The position numbers and the translations under genes were made by a program. Positions 7,457-15,541 of a DNA stretch of 26,350 nucleotides are shown here, piece by piece. Location of the stretch: contig CAYRCJ010000010.1 in the NCBI GenBank assembly GCA_964422785.1, forward strand, positions 1 through 26,350, in the 5' to 3' direction. The stretch comes from CAYRCJ01 sp964422785 (lineage in GTDB: Bacteria; Patescibacteriota; Minisyncoccia; UBA11713; 2-01-FULL-45-33). Position 1 is the first letter of the stretch. The number at the start of each line of letters is the position of its first letter. The notes beneath the pieces are model-generated. The model was not told where the DNA came from. It made no database searches and worked only from the letters and a program-made list of their open reading frames with translations.

Positions 7457-8767
7457 TTAAGTTAACTTTTCTTTGAAGTGTACGTCAAGCCCATCAACGC
7501 TCCGCCTCGTCTGCTCTCCTGTGTCACGATCTCTTATCGTAATGGTGTTGTCTTCCAAAGTTTGGTAGTCGATTGTAACACACCATGGTGTCCCGATTTC
7601 GTCTTGCCGGCGATAACGCTTGCCGATGTTGCCATTGTCATCAAACATCACGTTTCCAAATTCTCTTTTGAGCGATGAATAAACTTCCCGGGCTTTGGCG
7701 ACAATATTCTCTTTATTTTTGACCAATGGAAATACCGCCGCTATCACCGGAGCAACTCCGGGCCTCAACGCCAAATACGTGCGCGTTTCTCCTCCAAGAT
7801 TGTCTTCTCGGTAGCTAGAAAGCAAAACCGCGAGCATTGTGCGGCCCAAACCAAACGTCGGCTCAATCACGTGTGGAATAAATTTCTCTCCGGAAACCGG
7901 GTCGGTATACCGCAGATCAACTTGGGAAGATTCCATATGCTTTTTTAAATCATAATCGGTCCGGTAAGCCAGACCATACAACTCTTTTTTGCCGAATGGA
8001 TATTCAAATTCAAAATCCACCGTGCGCTTTGAATAGTGGGCGCGGTCTTCCGGCGGGACCTCGAGCTCGAATACTTTTTCTTTGTCGATGCCCGCTCTGT
8101 CTATCCAGGCCCACATTTCTTTTTTCCACATTTCAAAATAGTTCTCCCATTCTGATTCTTTTACAAAATATTCGAACTCCATCAAATCAAATTCCCGGAC
8201 ACGAAAAAGAAAATCTCTCGGAGAAATCTCGTTTCTAAAAGCTTTGCCGATCTGGGCAATACCAAAAGGCAGCGCCGGCCGCATAGTGTCCAGGACATTT
8301 TTAAAATTAACAAACATCCCCTGGGCTATTTCCGGGCGCAGATAACTAGCGCATTCCGAAGATTCTGCGGCGCCGGAATTTGTTTTAAACATCATGTTAA
8401 ACTGTTGCGCCTCTGTAAAAGTATTTTTCTTGCCGCAGCTGGGACATGCCTCTTTTAAATCTATTTGATCGGCCCTAAATTTGGATTTGCAGTTTTTACA
8501 TTCAACCAATGGATCCGAGAATCCTTCCAAATGCCCGCTTGCCCGGAAAACAGATTCTGAAGTCAGAATACTACTGGACAGACCGAACATATCTTCTCTT
8601 CCTTTTACAAAATGATTCCACCATAAATCTTTAATATTGTGCGCGAGCTCCGCGCCCAGGGGGCCCAAATCCCAAGTGCCTGAAAGGCCTCCGTAAATTT
8701 CGGATCCGGGGAAAACAAATCCCCGACGTTTGCATAGACTGACTATTTTTTCGAGTTTGCTTTCCAT
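7457..8767 (-). CDS. glyS: Glycyl-tRNA synthetase, single-chain (alpha2) type
   Basis: Charges tRNA-Gly; this is the eukaryote/archaea/Gram-positive-like homodimeric class II form rather than the alpha2beta2 GlyQ/GlyS type. The N-terminal RRGFVFPGSEIYGG and DLGPLGAEL segments are diagnostic. A zinc-like CKNC...CPSC pair, motif 2 (FRNEISPRDFLFRVREFD) and motif 3 (EPTFGLGRTM) follow, then a C-terminal anticodon-binding domain ending near residue 436. ATG 8767 is chosen; a GTG at 8770 directly before it is an alternative. The start lies 4 bases after the stop of the 639-residue membrane protein, so it is probably cotranscribed with recO and that gene. Confidence 0.95.
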   Translation of the reverse strand: MESKLEKIVSLCKRRGFVFPGSEIYGGLSGTWDLGPLGAELAHNIKDLWWNHFVKGREDMFGLSSSILTSESVFRASGHLEGFSDPLVECKNCKSKFRADQIDLKEACPSCGKKNTFTEAQQFNMMFKTNSGAAESSECASYLRPEIAQGMFVNFKNVLDTMRPALPFGIAQIGKAFRNEISPRDFLFRVREFDLMEFEYFVKESEWENYFEMWKKEMWAWIDRAGIDKEKVFELEVPPEDRAHYSKRTVDFEFEYPFGKKELYGLAYRTDYDLKKHMESSQVDLRYTDPVSGEKFIPHVIEPTFGLGRTMLAVLLSSYREDNLGGETRTYLALRPGVAPVIAAVFPLVKNKENIVAKAREVYSSLKREFGNVMFDDNGNIGKRYRRQDEIGTPWCVTIDYQTLEDNTITIRDRDTGEQTRRSVDGLDVHFKEKLT

Positions 8768-8771
8768 CACA

Positions 8772-10691
8772 TTACTTTACTACGTTTTTTTGGCTAAAAT
8801 CAATCGCCGGGTCGTCCGGCAACTCGGTGGTTATCTGGGAATCCGTTGAAGAAAGCGGCTGATCTGTAAAGGTATCTCTGGCCGCGGCCTCCGCATCATT
8901 TACGATGACCGGCGCGGTGCCAACCTGGTTGAGAGAAGGAGTGAGCCCGACCTGAAAAGAAATCTGAATAGCGGGGCTCGAAAATCCCGTACCAGCGGAA
9001 ACCCTCCCGGCTTTCCATTCCAAAACCCCGGTACTCTGATCGTATGATAAATTTGTGTCGGCCGGACTCATTATATTCTTATAATCAATGTAGGGCGGAA
9101 GCGAAGAGCGCACTACTACATTATCAACATCGTTTGTTGTGTTGGCCAAAGACCAGATAACAGCATATGTGGTTTCCCGGCCGACTTTCGGCGGCAGCGA
9201 ACCAGTATTGAGAAATGGGGAGTTGAAGTAAATAACTTTCGATGAAAACTGGAGCCGCGAAGAAACTTTTAAATCCAACTCGTTGTATCCGGATACATCA
9301 AAGCCTTCGTGCCCGGGCACAGAACCCGCAATTTTGAAAACAGCGTTTAGTTTAATCAGCGGACGCGAGGCGCCTGATTCAAATATTAAATTATTTTTTA
9401 TTTTAAAAGCGAAGCTGACGCTGCCGGAATCTCCGGACTTTATGTCTTTAAATTTATCGTAGGTCGAGCTGTTCCAAATTATGCTTTTTTGGCTTTCTGA
9501 ATAAGAGCCTCTGTCGGCGGCCAGGCTGCCCAAATCCAAAGAAGAACCGTCGAGTTTAACTTCCAAAATAGCGTTCTTTATTTCATCCGGCAGGTTATTT
9601 TTCCAATTCACGTTTACCGAAATACGGTCTCCGGAAACAACAAAGTTATTTTTATTGCCTCCTATCGCCATTGAAACTTCTAAAAATGGGGAGCGAAGAG
9701 TAGAAGAATGCGCGGCTTCATCATAGCTCAAAATATTGCCGGCTGCCGTTTGATCCGGCATGCCGATTTTTGCGGAAAAACTTTTTGACTCTAGATCGTT
9801 CCCCTGTATAGTTCCTTTGATTTTTATGACTCCTTCTGTATTCGGCGTCAGTTCAGGAATTTTCCAAAATTTTGTATTTTTGTCGGAGTTTGTGTCCGTG
9901 GGATTTTCTGACGGAGCGGAAGAGATAAATTCAAATCCCTCCGGGAAAGTGACGGCCACCAAAAGATTACTGATCCGTGTCTCCGATTGCGAAATATAAT
10001 GAATTTCAATATCTGTTTCCTGGCCTATTCTTAGCTCGTCGGGCATTGTAAAAGAAATGGCAACCGGCGCCTGGGCAATATTGAAATCAAAAGATGCTTC
10101 TTTCGCCAATACGGCGCTCACTCCTTCCGGCCGATATTCCAAAAGAGCGCTAACTTGTTTTGAAGATCCTCGCCCCCCGAAAACATAGGCGTCAAAATCC
10201 TCAGATATGCTTTGGCCCGCCCGGATCAACCCGATACTCCTACGCTCCCTAAAGATTCCGGCCGGCTTGGAACCGGAAACCGGCGAAGCGTCGGGAGGAA
10301 AACTAAAAACCAATACCGCGTCGTTGATTGTTTTTTTGGTTGTATTGGTGACTACCGCCTCCCAGACGATCCTGTCTCCGCTCTTTATTTCTTTTAATCC
10401 TTGAATCTCAAGCCGGGGCGCGTCTAATTTGAAAACAGATCCGGCCCCGAATAAGAAAAATAAAATAGCGAGAATCGCTACCGCCAAAATAGAAACCGTC
10501 CCCCAAAAGAAACTGAATTTTAAATTTCTAAAAAAATTTCTGCCCTTGAATTTCGGCAATTTTTTTTCTTCCTGCTCCGGCTGATAAGAAAATTCTTTGG
10601 ACGGCCGGAATAAGTCGGGAGAAGATGAGCGCTCCGAAAAATTTTCTTTTTCTTTGTATAATCTCTTCTTTAATTCTTCAAGGCTGGCCAT
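8772..10691 (-). CDS. Large membrane-anchored protein with DUF11/Ig-like beta-sandwich repeats
   Basis: A 639-residue protein, not assigned a function. Residues 1-58 are polar and basic (predicted cytoplasmic). Residues about 61-83 form one strong transmembrane helix ending in FLFGAGSVF, and the remaining 550 residues are predicted extracellular. The outer part is built of several beta-rich segments with the pattern seen in DUF11/CARDB-like adhesion modules: an opening such as ...SGDRIVWEAVVTNTT, a later ...VTFPEGFEFISS, and ...YAVIWSLANTTNDVDNVVV with LPPYIDY. No signal-peptidase or sortase motif is visible. It overlaps recO by 22 bases and precedes glyS by 4, so it is locked into a housekeeping operon. 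A cell-surface or envelope role is an inference. Confidence 0.75.
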   Translation of the reverse strand: MASLEELKKRLYKEKENFSERSSSPDLFRPSKEFSYQPEQEEKKLPKFKGRNFFRNLKFSFFWGTVSILAVAILAILFFLFGAGSVFKLDAPRLEIQGLKEIKSGDRIVWEAVVTNTTKKTINDAVLVFSFPPDASPVSGSKPAGIFRERRSIGLIRAGQSISEDFDAYVFGGRGSSKQVSALLEYRPEGVSAVLAKEASFDFNIAQAPVAISFTMPDELRIGQETDIEIHYISQSETRISNLLVAVTFPEGFEFISSAPSENPTDTNSDKNTKFWKIPELTPNTEGVIKIKGTIQGNDLESKSFSAKIGMPDQTAAGNILSYDEAAHSSTLRSPFLEVSMAIGGNKNNFVVSGDRISVNVNWKNNLPDEIKNAILEVKLDGSSLDLGSLAADRGSYSESQKSIIWNSSTYDKFKDIKSGDSGSVSFAFKIKNNLIFESGASRPLIKLNAVFKIAGSVPGHEGFDVSGYNELDLKVSSRLQFSSKVIYFNSPFLNTGSLPPKVGRETTYAVIWSLANTTNDVDNVVVRSSLPPYIDYKNIMSPADTNLSYDQSTGVLEWKAGRVSAGTGFSSPAIQISFQVGLTPSLNQVGTAPVIVNDAEAAARDTFTDQPLSSTDSQITTELPDDPAIDFSQKNVVK

Positions 10692-11182
10692 ATCTTCATT
10701 ATAGATTGAGAAATCTCCGACGGCAAAAGAGACAAATCCAAAGATTCTCCATAGCCCTGGTGTTCAAAGAATCTGTTCAAAAAGCCCATCGCGTCCGCTG
10801 TGAGCGCGTCTTTGAAAAACCCCAAAACCATAGAGAACAAATCCTCATCTTTTTCTTCTGCCGGTATCATCAGATCCAAAGTTTGGAGCACCCGGCCGGC
10901 GGTTGAGATTTTATCCGCGTCCAGAAACCAATCGTCGTATCTGTTAATTACCTCGGCGTCTATTAAAGTAGGAATCCTCCCGCCGTTTCTTACGAAAGCA
11001 ACGCGGATATGATTTAGCATATCGAGATGCGCGTTGAGTTTGGCACCGGATTTTCTGGCCCCTTTGGCCAATAGATCAATTTTGCCTAAATCCCTGGTGA
11101 GCGCGCGCACCAAAAAATCCGCTTCTCCAAACGGAAGCTTTTTCATAACCAACCCCTCGGTATTTGAATATGTACTTGACAT
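10670..11182 (-). CDS. recO: RecO-like DNA repair protein, short form
   Basis: RecO helps load RecA on SSB-coated single-stranded DNA in the RecFOR pathway. The N-terminal 80 residues match the RecO OB-fold domain: EGLVMKKLPFGEADFLVRALTRD, then DLLAKGARKSGAKLNAHLDM. The rest is helical. At 170 residues it is well short of the usual 230-250 and lacks the C-terminal four-Cys zinc finger; no Cys is present at all. The stop is followed by the start of an unrelated frame, so this looks like a genuine short version rather than a sequencing frameshift. It overlaps the 639-residue gene by 22 bases. A TATAAT lies 12 bases before the ATG and there is no SD, suggesting a nearly leaderless mRNA. Confidence 0.82.
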   Translation of the reverse strand: MSSTYSNTEGLVMKKLPFGEADFLVRALTRDLGKIDLLAKGARKSGAKLNAHLDMLNHIRVAFVRNGGRIPTLIDAEVINRYDDWFLDADKISTAGRVLQTLDLMIPAEEKDEDLFSMVLGFFKDALTADAMGFLNRFFEHQGYGESLDLSLLPSEISQSIMKIWPALKN

Positions 11183-11204
11183 TTTTTAATATATATTATA
11201 TATT
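11176..11204. promoter_or_regulatory. Divergent promoter region between recO and the 94-residue gene
   Basis: Plus strand: TTGACA (11176-11181), 17 bp, TATATT (11199-11204), which fits a sigma-70-type promoter for the gene at 11261. Minus strand: TATAAT (11200-11195) 12 bases before the recO ATG; its -35 is poor. The plus-strand -35 lies over the recO start codon, so the two promoters physically overlap. Confidence 0.6.
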
Positions 11205-11260
11205 CATAACAGAATCGAATGTCTTCATAATGGTACCATCAAACCGAAAAAGGAGAGCAT

Positions 11261-11545
11261 ATGAAAATAACAATCGTCTCCATTGTCGTAATTGTGGCTT
11301 TTGTAATCGGATACATGGCGAAGCCTACCGGCGAATTCATTCTGGTCGTAATGACTGAGCAAAAAACCGGAGGCAAGGTTGTGAAAACCATAGACTATAA
11401 AACATACAATCTGGGAAGCCAGGCTCACGGGACATTCATTGTCTGCAATCAAGGAAACGCAGCGATAGCGGAAACGACGTATTCATATCGAGGGAAAATC
11501 ACGACAAACACAAGCGAGCCGATTGCGGGACTCTCCTGCAAATAG
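11261..11545 (+). CDS. Small membrane-anchored or secreted protein, 94 residues
   Basis: Not recognised. The first 20 residues (MKITIVSIVVIVAFVIGYMA) form an uncleaved anchor or signal segment. The remaining 74 residues are Thr/Lys-rich with predicted beta character and contain two Cys (about residues 67 and 93) that could form an extracytoplasmic disulfide. An AGGAGAG Shine-Dalgarno lies just upstream of ATG 11261, a near-consensus promoter lies 57-85 bases upstream, and a strong terminator follows. It is monocistronic, divergent from recO and convergent with ileS. Function unknown. Confidence 0.72.
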   Translation: MKITIVSIVVIVAFVIGYMAKPTGEFILVVMTEQKTGGKVVKTIDYKTYNLGSQAHGTFIVCNQGNAAIAETTYSYRGKITTNTSEPIAGLSCK

Positions 11546-11562
11546 TAATCCTCAACAAATTC

Positions 11563-11592
11563 AGAGGCGCTTAGGGCGCCTCTTTCATTTTT
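11563..11592. terminator. Intrinsic terminator between the 94-residue gene and ileS
   Basis: Stem AGAGGCGC / GCGCCTCT (11563-11570, 11576-11583), loop TTAGG, followed on the plus strand by TTCATTTTT. The T-rich tail overlaps the last codons of ileS. The same hairpin lies just after the ileS stop on the other strand and may serve both convergent genes. Confidence 0.8.
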
Positions 11593-14500
11593 CAAAAGAG
11601 ATTTTGAGCTCCGCGCCTTCGGAAATTTTTATATTTTGGGAGTTTGTTTCTTTTTGTATTACTTCTTTATACTTCTCCGCCACTTTTGTCATTTCACTCT
11701 CCGCGGAAATCGTGAGATCTACTTTGTCTTTCGGAGTAAGCCCGGCAGTTTTGCGGGCAGATTGGATTTCTCGAATCAGATCGCGAAGCATCCCCTCTTC
11801 TTTTAGTTCTGGCGTTATATTTGTGTCTAGTTCAAACGAAGGATTATCCTGGCCACCGCCTCTTTCAAATACAACTTCTCTTACATTAATTTCATCTTTC
11901 AAAATTTCCTTAAGCTGATCCCAGTATTTGGGTTCTTCTCCGTCGTGCTTAACCGAAAATCTTTGCAGGGGCTGACGTACTTTTATTTTCTCTTCAGCGC
12001 GCTTCATTAAAGCTGTGGACGCGAAAGATCTTACAAGGCTCATTCCGCTCAAAAGGTCTGTGTCTGTTTTCCGATCTCCCTCTATCCAATCCTCCAGATG
12101 CACGCTTTTCTTCCCGCCGCCAAGCTCCTGATAAATTTTTTCGGAAATAAATGGAGCGAATGGCGCCAAAATTTTTGAAACTTCCAAAAGCACATATTTT
12201 AAAACCGCGCTTGTTTCATCTTTTGCTTCTGAATCATCCTTCATTACATCGCGAATTCTTCTGATGTACCATCTGGACAAATCCTCAATAACAAAATTTT
12301 CTATATCGCGGGCTGCGGTAACTATATCGTAGGAGTCAATTTTTTCTGTCACCAAGTTGGTAAGTTGATTTAACCTGGATAAAACCCATTTATTTATTAC
12401 CAGGTTCGGATTTAATTTTTTGACTTCTCCGGCACCGCCGTACATTTTCAAAAACTGCAGCGTGTTCCACAAAATCATAAAAAACCTGCGGGAAGAATCT
12501 TTCACGTCGTTTTCTGAAAAAAGCTTTGAATCCCACGGCTGGTTTATCGTAAAAAAATACCAGCGCACCGCGTCCGCTCCGTATTTTTGAATTAAAGGAA
12601 TTGGCTCCACGATATTTCCCAAAGACTTGGACATTTTTTTGCCTTTGGCATCGAGCAAATGCCCGACTGAAATTACATTTTTATATGGATTCTCTTTGCC
12701 AAGAAGAGTGGCCACAGCCAGAAGGTTATAAAACCATCCCCTGGTTTGATCTATCGCTTCCACAATGTAATCCGCAGGAAAATCTATTTTCTTATTGAAC
12801 GGCCAGTGGCTTTGGGCAAAAGGCATTGAACCGGAATCAAACCACACATCTACAACCTCGGGGACTCTTTTCATCACTCCACCGCAGGAGCAATCGAATT
12901 TAATCTCATCTATGTATGGCTTGTGAAGATCGAGCGTGAAATCATCGTTGCGGGGAATTTCCGGCGCCTCCAAAATTTCATGGCCGGCGGTCGTGATGAA
13001 CTCGGAGCCTCTTTTTTCTTTTTCGGCGATGGATTCCCGGTTTGTCTTGCCTTCAATCGCGGCCCAAAGCATCCAAAGCGGATACTCATGGCTTATCACC
13101 AAAATATTTTTGCCCTTGTATCTGCTGTCAATTTCCAAAAACGCTTCTCCCATTCTTCTTTTAACGTCAGGCAAATTCTCACCGCCCTCCGGAGCCTTCT
13201 CAAATTTTTCCTGATAATTTTTATAAAATTTGAAGTAATCCTCGGGAGTCGTCCCCTCAAGGGCACCGAAAGAAATCTCCGCGAGCCGCGGATCTATTTT
13301 TATATTCTCCTGGCTGACCTTCAGATTCCTGGCCAAGATCTCCGCCGTTTCTTTTGCCCTCAAAAACGGTGAAGTAAAAATCAAATCTACTTTTTTGAGA
13401 TTTTTTGATAATTTTTCGACTTGCTTTCTGCCTTCGTCAGTAAGAGAGAAATGGTTTTTGGAAATATCGCCATTTAAAATACCTTTGACGTTCTGCTCCG
13501 CTTCTCCATGCCGCACCAAAGTATATTTATTTTTTGAAGAAGCGGCGCCGGCTCTTTTTTTAAGTTCGTCGATCCCTCCGATCACTTCCCATTCATCGCA
13601 TTTCTCGCATTTCCAAACCGGCAACGACGTTCCCCAATATCTCTCGCGGGAAAACGCCCAGTCCTTCTTTTCTTTAAGCCAGCCGCCAAACCTGCCATGT
13701 TTAAGATAATCCGGGTACCAATTTATTTTTTCATTATTGGCGATAAGCTCCTCGCGGACTTTATTTACTCCGACCCACCAGGTTTTCCGGGCAAAATAAA
13801 TCAGAGGGGTTTTGCACCGCCAACAAAAAGGATAATCATGCTCATGCGTCTCTTCTTTGAAAAGTAAATTTCTGGATTTTAAATCCTCCGTAATTAATTT
13901 ATTGGCGTCTTTAAAGAACATCCCGTCCCACTCCTTTCCGGGGGTTTTCATTTTTCCATCTTCTCCAATCGTAAGCAAAACGGGAAGGCCGTATTTTTTG
14001 CCGACATTAAAATCTTCATCCCCGAAAGCGGGCGCGATGTGAACTATGCCGGTCCCCTCCTCCGTTGAAACAAAATCCGCGGAAACAATTTTATATGGCG
14101 CGTCAGCCGGATAAAGCGGCTCGTACTCCATCCCGACCAGATCCTTGCCTTTGATTTTTTTTATGATTTCATAATTTCCCAAGACGCCCGCCAATGCTTC
14201 AGCCAGAATATATTTTTCTTCACCCGATGACACTTCCAAATAGGAAACTTCCGGGTTTACCGCAAGCGCGGCATTCCCCGGTAAAGTCCATGGAGTTGTT
14301 GTCCAGGCAAGGAAAAAAGTATTTTTTTCTCCCTTCATAGGAAACTTCACATACACCGAATTCTCTTTTATTTTTTCATATCCTTGAGCGAGCTCGTGCG
14401 AAGACAATGCCGTGCCGCATCTTACGCACCACGGAATAACTTTATAATCTTCGTAGAGATATTTTTTCTTGGCAAATTCTTTGATAATCGCCCATAGCGA

Positions 14501-14986
14501 TTCAATATAATAATTTTCATAAGTGATGTATGGATCGCCCATGTCTATCCAAAAACCCATCCGGGAAGTCATCTTCTCCCAAAGGTCTTTGTATTTCCAG
14601 ACGGATTCTTTGCACTTTTTGTTGAACGCCGCGACGCCATATTTCTCAATGTCTTTTTTGGATTTTAAACCAAGTTCTTTTTCAACCTGCACTTCCACCG
14701 GCAAACCATGAGTATCCCAACCGGCCCGGCGCGGCGCGTAAAACCCCCGCATGGTTTTGTATCGCAAAATTATATCTTTAAATGCCCTCGCCTCCACGTG
14801 ATGCACTCCGGGAGTGCCGTTGGCCGTCGGGGGACCTTCAAAAAACACGAAGTGTCTTTTGCCTTGAGCTTGTCGAAGGGCTACAGACTCTTCAAATATT
14901 TTATTATTTTCCCAAAATGAAAGAATTTCCTCTTCCATTTGAGGAAACGAAAAACTTTCTTTTTTGTTGTTTTCTGCTTCGGCCAT
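11585..14986 (-). CDS. ileS: Isoleucyl-tRNA synthetase with inserted histidine-phosphatase domain
   Basis: Charges tRNA-Ile. At 1133 residues it is about 90-190 longer than usual. The HIGH-equivalent reads GVHH (60-63), as in several bacterial IleRS groups. The CP1 editing domain follows (WTTTPWTLPGN near 228-238, GTGIVHIAPAFGDED near 311-325), then RERYWG, a Cys pair C460/C463, KMSKS (784-788), and an anticodon-binding C terminus with the long Thermus-like extension. Between C463 and the partner cysteines C699/C701 sits a foreign domain (about 487-645) with every histidine-phosphatase landmark: LVRHGEAEQN (R492, H493), SPFLRAKETAEIL (R543), E570 in EISFGALEG, and ISHE (H633). The comparable Thermus spacing is about 37 residues. 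There is no SD; a possible TTTAAA-17-TACAAT promoter overlaps the upstream terminator. Family assignment is certain; the insert's function is not known. Confidence 0.97.
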   Translation of the reverse strand: MAEAENNKKESFSFPQMEEEILSFWENNKIFEESVALRQAQGKRHFVFFEGPPTANGTPGVHHVEARAFKDIILRYKTMRGFYAPRRAGWDTHGLPVEVQVEKELGLKSKKDIEKYGVAAFNKKCKESVWKYKDLWEKMTSRMGFWIDMGDPYITYENYYIESLWAIIKEFAKKKYLYEDYKVIPWCVRCGTALSSHELAQGYEKIKENSVYVKFPMKGEKNTFFLAWTTTPWTLPGNAALAVNPEVSYLEVSSGEEKYILAEALAGVLGNYEIIKKIKGKDLVGMEYEPLYPADAPYKIVSADFVSTEEGTGIVHIAPAFGDEDFNVGKKYGLPVLLTIGEDGKMKTPGKEWDGMFFKDANKLITEDLKSRNLLFKEETHEHDYPFCWRCKTPLIYFARKTWWVGVNKVREELIANNEKINWYPDYLKHGRFGGWLKEKKDWAFSRERYWGTSLPVWKCEKCDEWEVIGGIDELKKRAGAASSKNKYTLVRHGEAEQNVKGILNGDISKNHFSLTDEGRKQVEKLSKNLKKVDLIFTSPFLRAKETAEILARNLKVSQENIKIDPRLAEISFGALEGTTPEDYFKFYKNYQEKFEKAPEGGENLPDVKRRMGEAFLEIDSRYKGKNILVISHEYPLWMLWAAIEGKTNRESIAEKEKRGSEFITTAGHEILEAPEIPRNDDFTLDLHKPYIDEIKFDCSCGGVMKRVPEVVDVWFDSGSMPFAQSHWPFNKKIDFPADYIVEAIDQTRGWFYNLLAVATLLGKENPYKNVISVGHLLDAKGKKMSKSLGNIVEPIPLIQKYGADAVRWYFFTINQPWDSKLFSENDVKDSSRRFFMILWNTLQFLKMYGGAGEVKKLNPNLVINKWVLSRLNQLTNLVTEKIDSYDIVTAARDIENFVIEDLSRWYIRRIRDVMKDDSEAKDETSAVLKYVLLEVSKILAPFAPFISEKIYQELGGGKKSVHLEDWIEGDRKTDTDLLSGMSLVRSFASTALMKRAEEKIKVRQPLQRFSVKHDGEEPKYWDQLKEILKDEINVREVVFERGGGQDNPSFELDTNITPELKEEGMLRDLIREIQSARKTAGLTPKDKVDLTISAESEMTKVAEKYKEVIQKETNSQNIKISEGAELKISFEK

Positions 14987-15000
14987 TATTCAAAAATTGT

Positions 15001-15033
15001 AACAAAAAACAGCCATTTTTTAAAGCGGCTGTT
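15001..15033 (-). terminator. Intrinsic terminator upstream of ileS, closing the argS run
   Basis: Minus-strand stem AACAGCC / GGCTGTT (15033-15027, 15014-15008) is followed by a run of T residues (TTTTTTGTT). It lies between the small membrane gene at 15158 and the ileS ATG, only 15 bases before that ATG. A TTTAAA-17-TACAAT box pair overlaps it, so ileS transcription can restart within the terminator. Attenuation is an alternative reading, but no T-box signature was found. Confidence 0.65.
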
Positions 15034-15040
15034 AAAATCA

Positions 15041-15146
15041 AGCAAACCAAGACAATTTTGACTGCACGGATATTTTTCTGCTGAAAAATTCCTCGTGCTC
15101 GCCTCAGACCAGGCTCGCAAGGCAATCAAAATTGTCTTGGCTTGCT
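15041..15146 (-). repeat. Structured inverted-repeat element, copy 1
   Basis: Outer arms at 15041-15065 and 15122-15146 pair over 25 positions; on the minus strand both non-Watson-Crick positions are G-U wobbles. Inside, in minus-strand order, are UUGCG, a small hairpin GCCU/AGGC (15114-15101), GAGC, then a second hairpin: 3-bp stem GGA/UCC, a bulged A, 7-bp stem AUUUUUC/GAAAAAU and an AGCA loop (15092-15068). The same architecture recurs at 18191-18326 and 18336-18449. This copy lies after the argS run, in the ileS direction. Confidence 0.8.
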
Positions 15147-15157
15147 TTCTGCCAAGT

Positions 15158-15532
15158 TCACTTTGTTTGCCTGACAAACATTGCCAAAAATAAAAGAGCT
15201 AGAGAAATTGCGGTGCGCCGGTCAAAAGGAATGCCTCTTTGAAAATACGACAACAATACAAAAAGCATCGGCGCGCTTGCCCAAACCACAAACTGTCCGT
15301 ACCAAAGATTGTTGCTGTGATCCTGAGCCTGCAGTATCAGGGCATAGTTTACTAAGGCTCCGCCAAAAGATGTGAGAACGCATCCCAAAAGTGTTGCAAA
15401 AAACGCATATCCAAACAAAGAATCAAACTGCAAAAACAAAACTTTCTTGGCTGAGGCGCCGTCAATAATCCAAAAAAGAACTTCGTAAATAATAAATTGT
15501 CCGGCAGTGGCCAGAAAAAAAATTTTAAGCAC
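15158..15532 (-). CDS. Small multi-span membrane protein, 124 residues
   Basis: Not recognised. The product is very hydrophobic, with about four transmembrane helices (near residues 4-22, 38-68, 77-95 and 107-121) and few charged residues. The pattern resembles small GtrA-like or DMT-like four-helix proteins, but no diagnostic motif was seen. The start is GTG at 15532-15530, preceded closely by GGAGGG, a strong SD; the gene begins 9 bases after the stop of the 139-residue gene, so the two are coupled. The terminator at 15001-15033 and a structured repeat follow it. Confidence 0.7.
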   Translation of the reverse strand: MLKIFFLATAGQFIIYEVLFWIIDGASAKKVLFLQFDSLFGYAFFATLLGCVLTSFGGALVNYALILQAQDHSNNLWYGQFVVWASAPMLFVLLSYFQRGIPFDRRTAISLALLFLAMFVRQTK

Positions 15533-15541
15533 GCGCCCTCC

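Noticed and set aside
11225..11452. Minus-strand ORF of 75 codons at the recO-proximal end
   Set aside because: It lies antisense to the well-supported 94-residue gene and has no SD or homology; treated as a shadow frame.
13037..13549. Intein within ileS
   Set aside because: The insert shows a histidine-phosphatase catalytic set and lacks intein splice junction residues (N-terminal Cys/Ser, C-terminal His-Asn).
14987..15157. T-box riboswitch upstream of ileS
   Set aside because: No AGGGUGGNACCGCG-like T-box antiterminator sequence or specifier stem was seen; the region is the structured repeat and a plain terminator.
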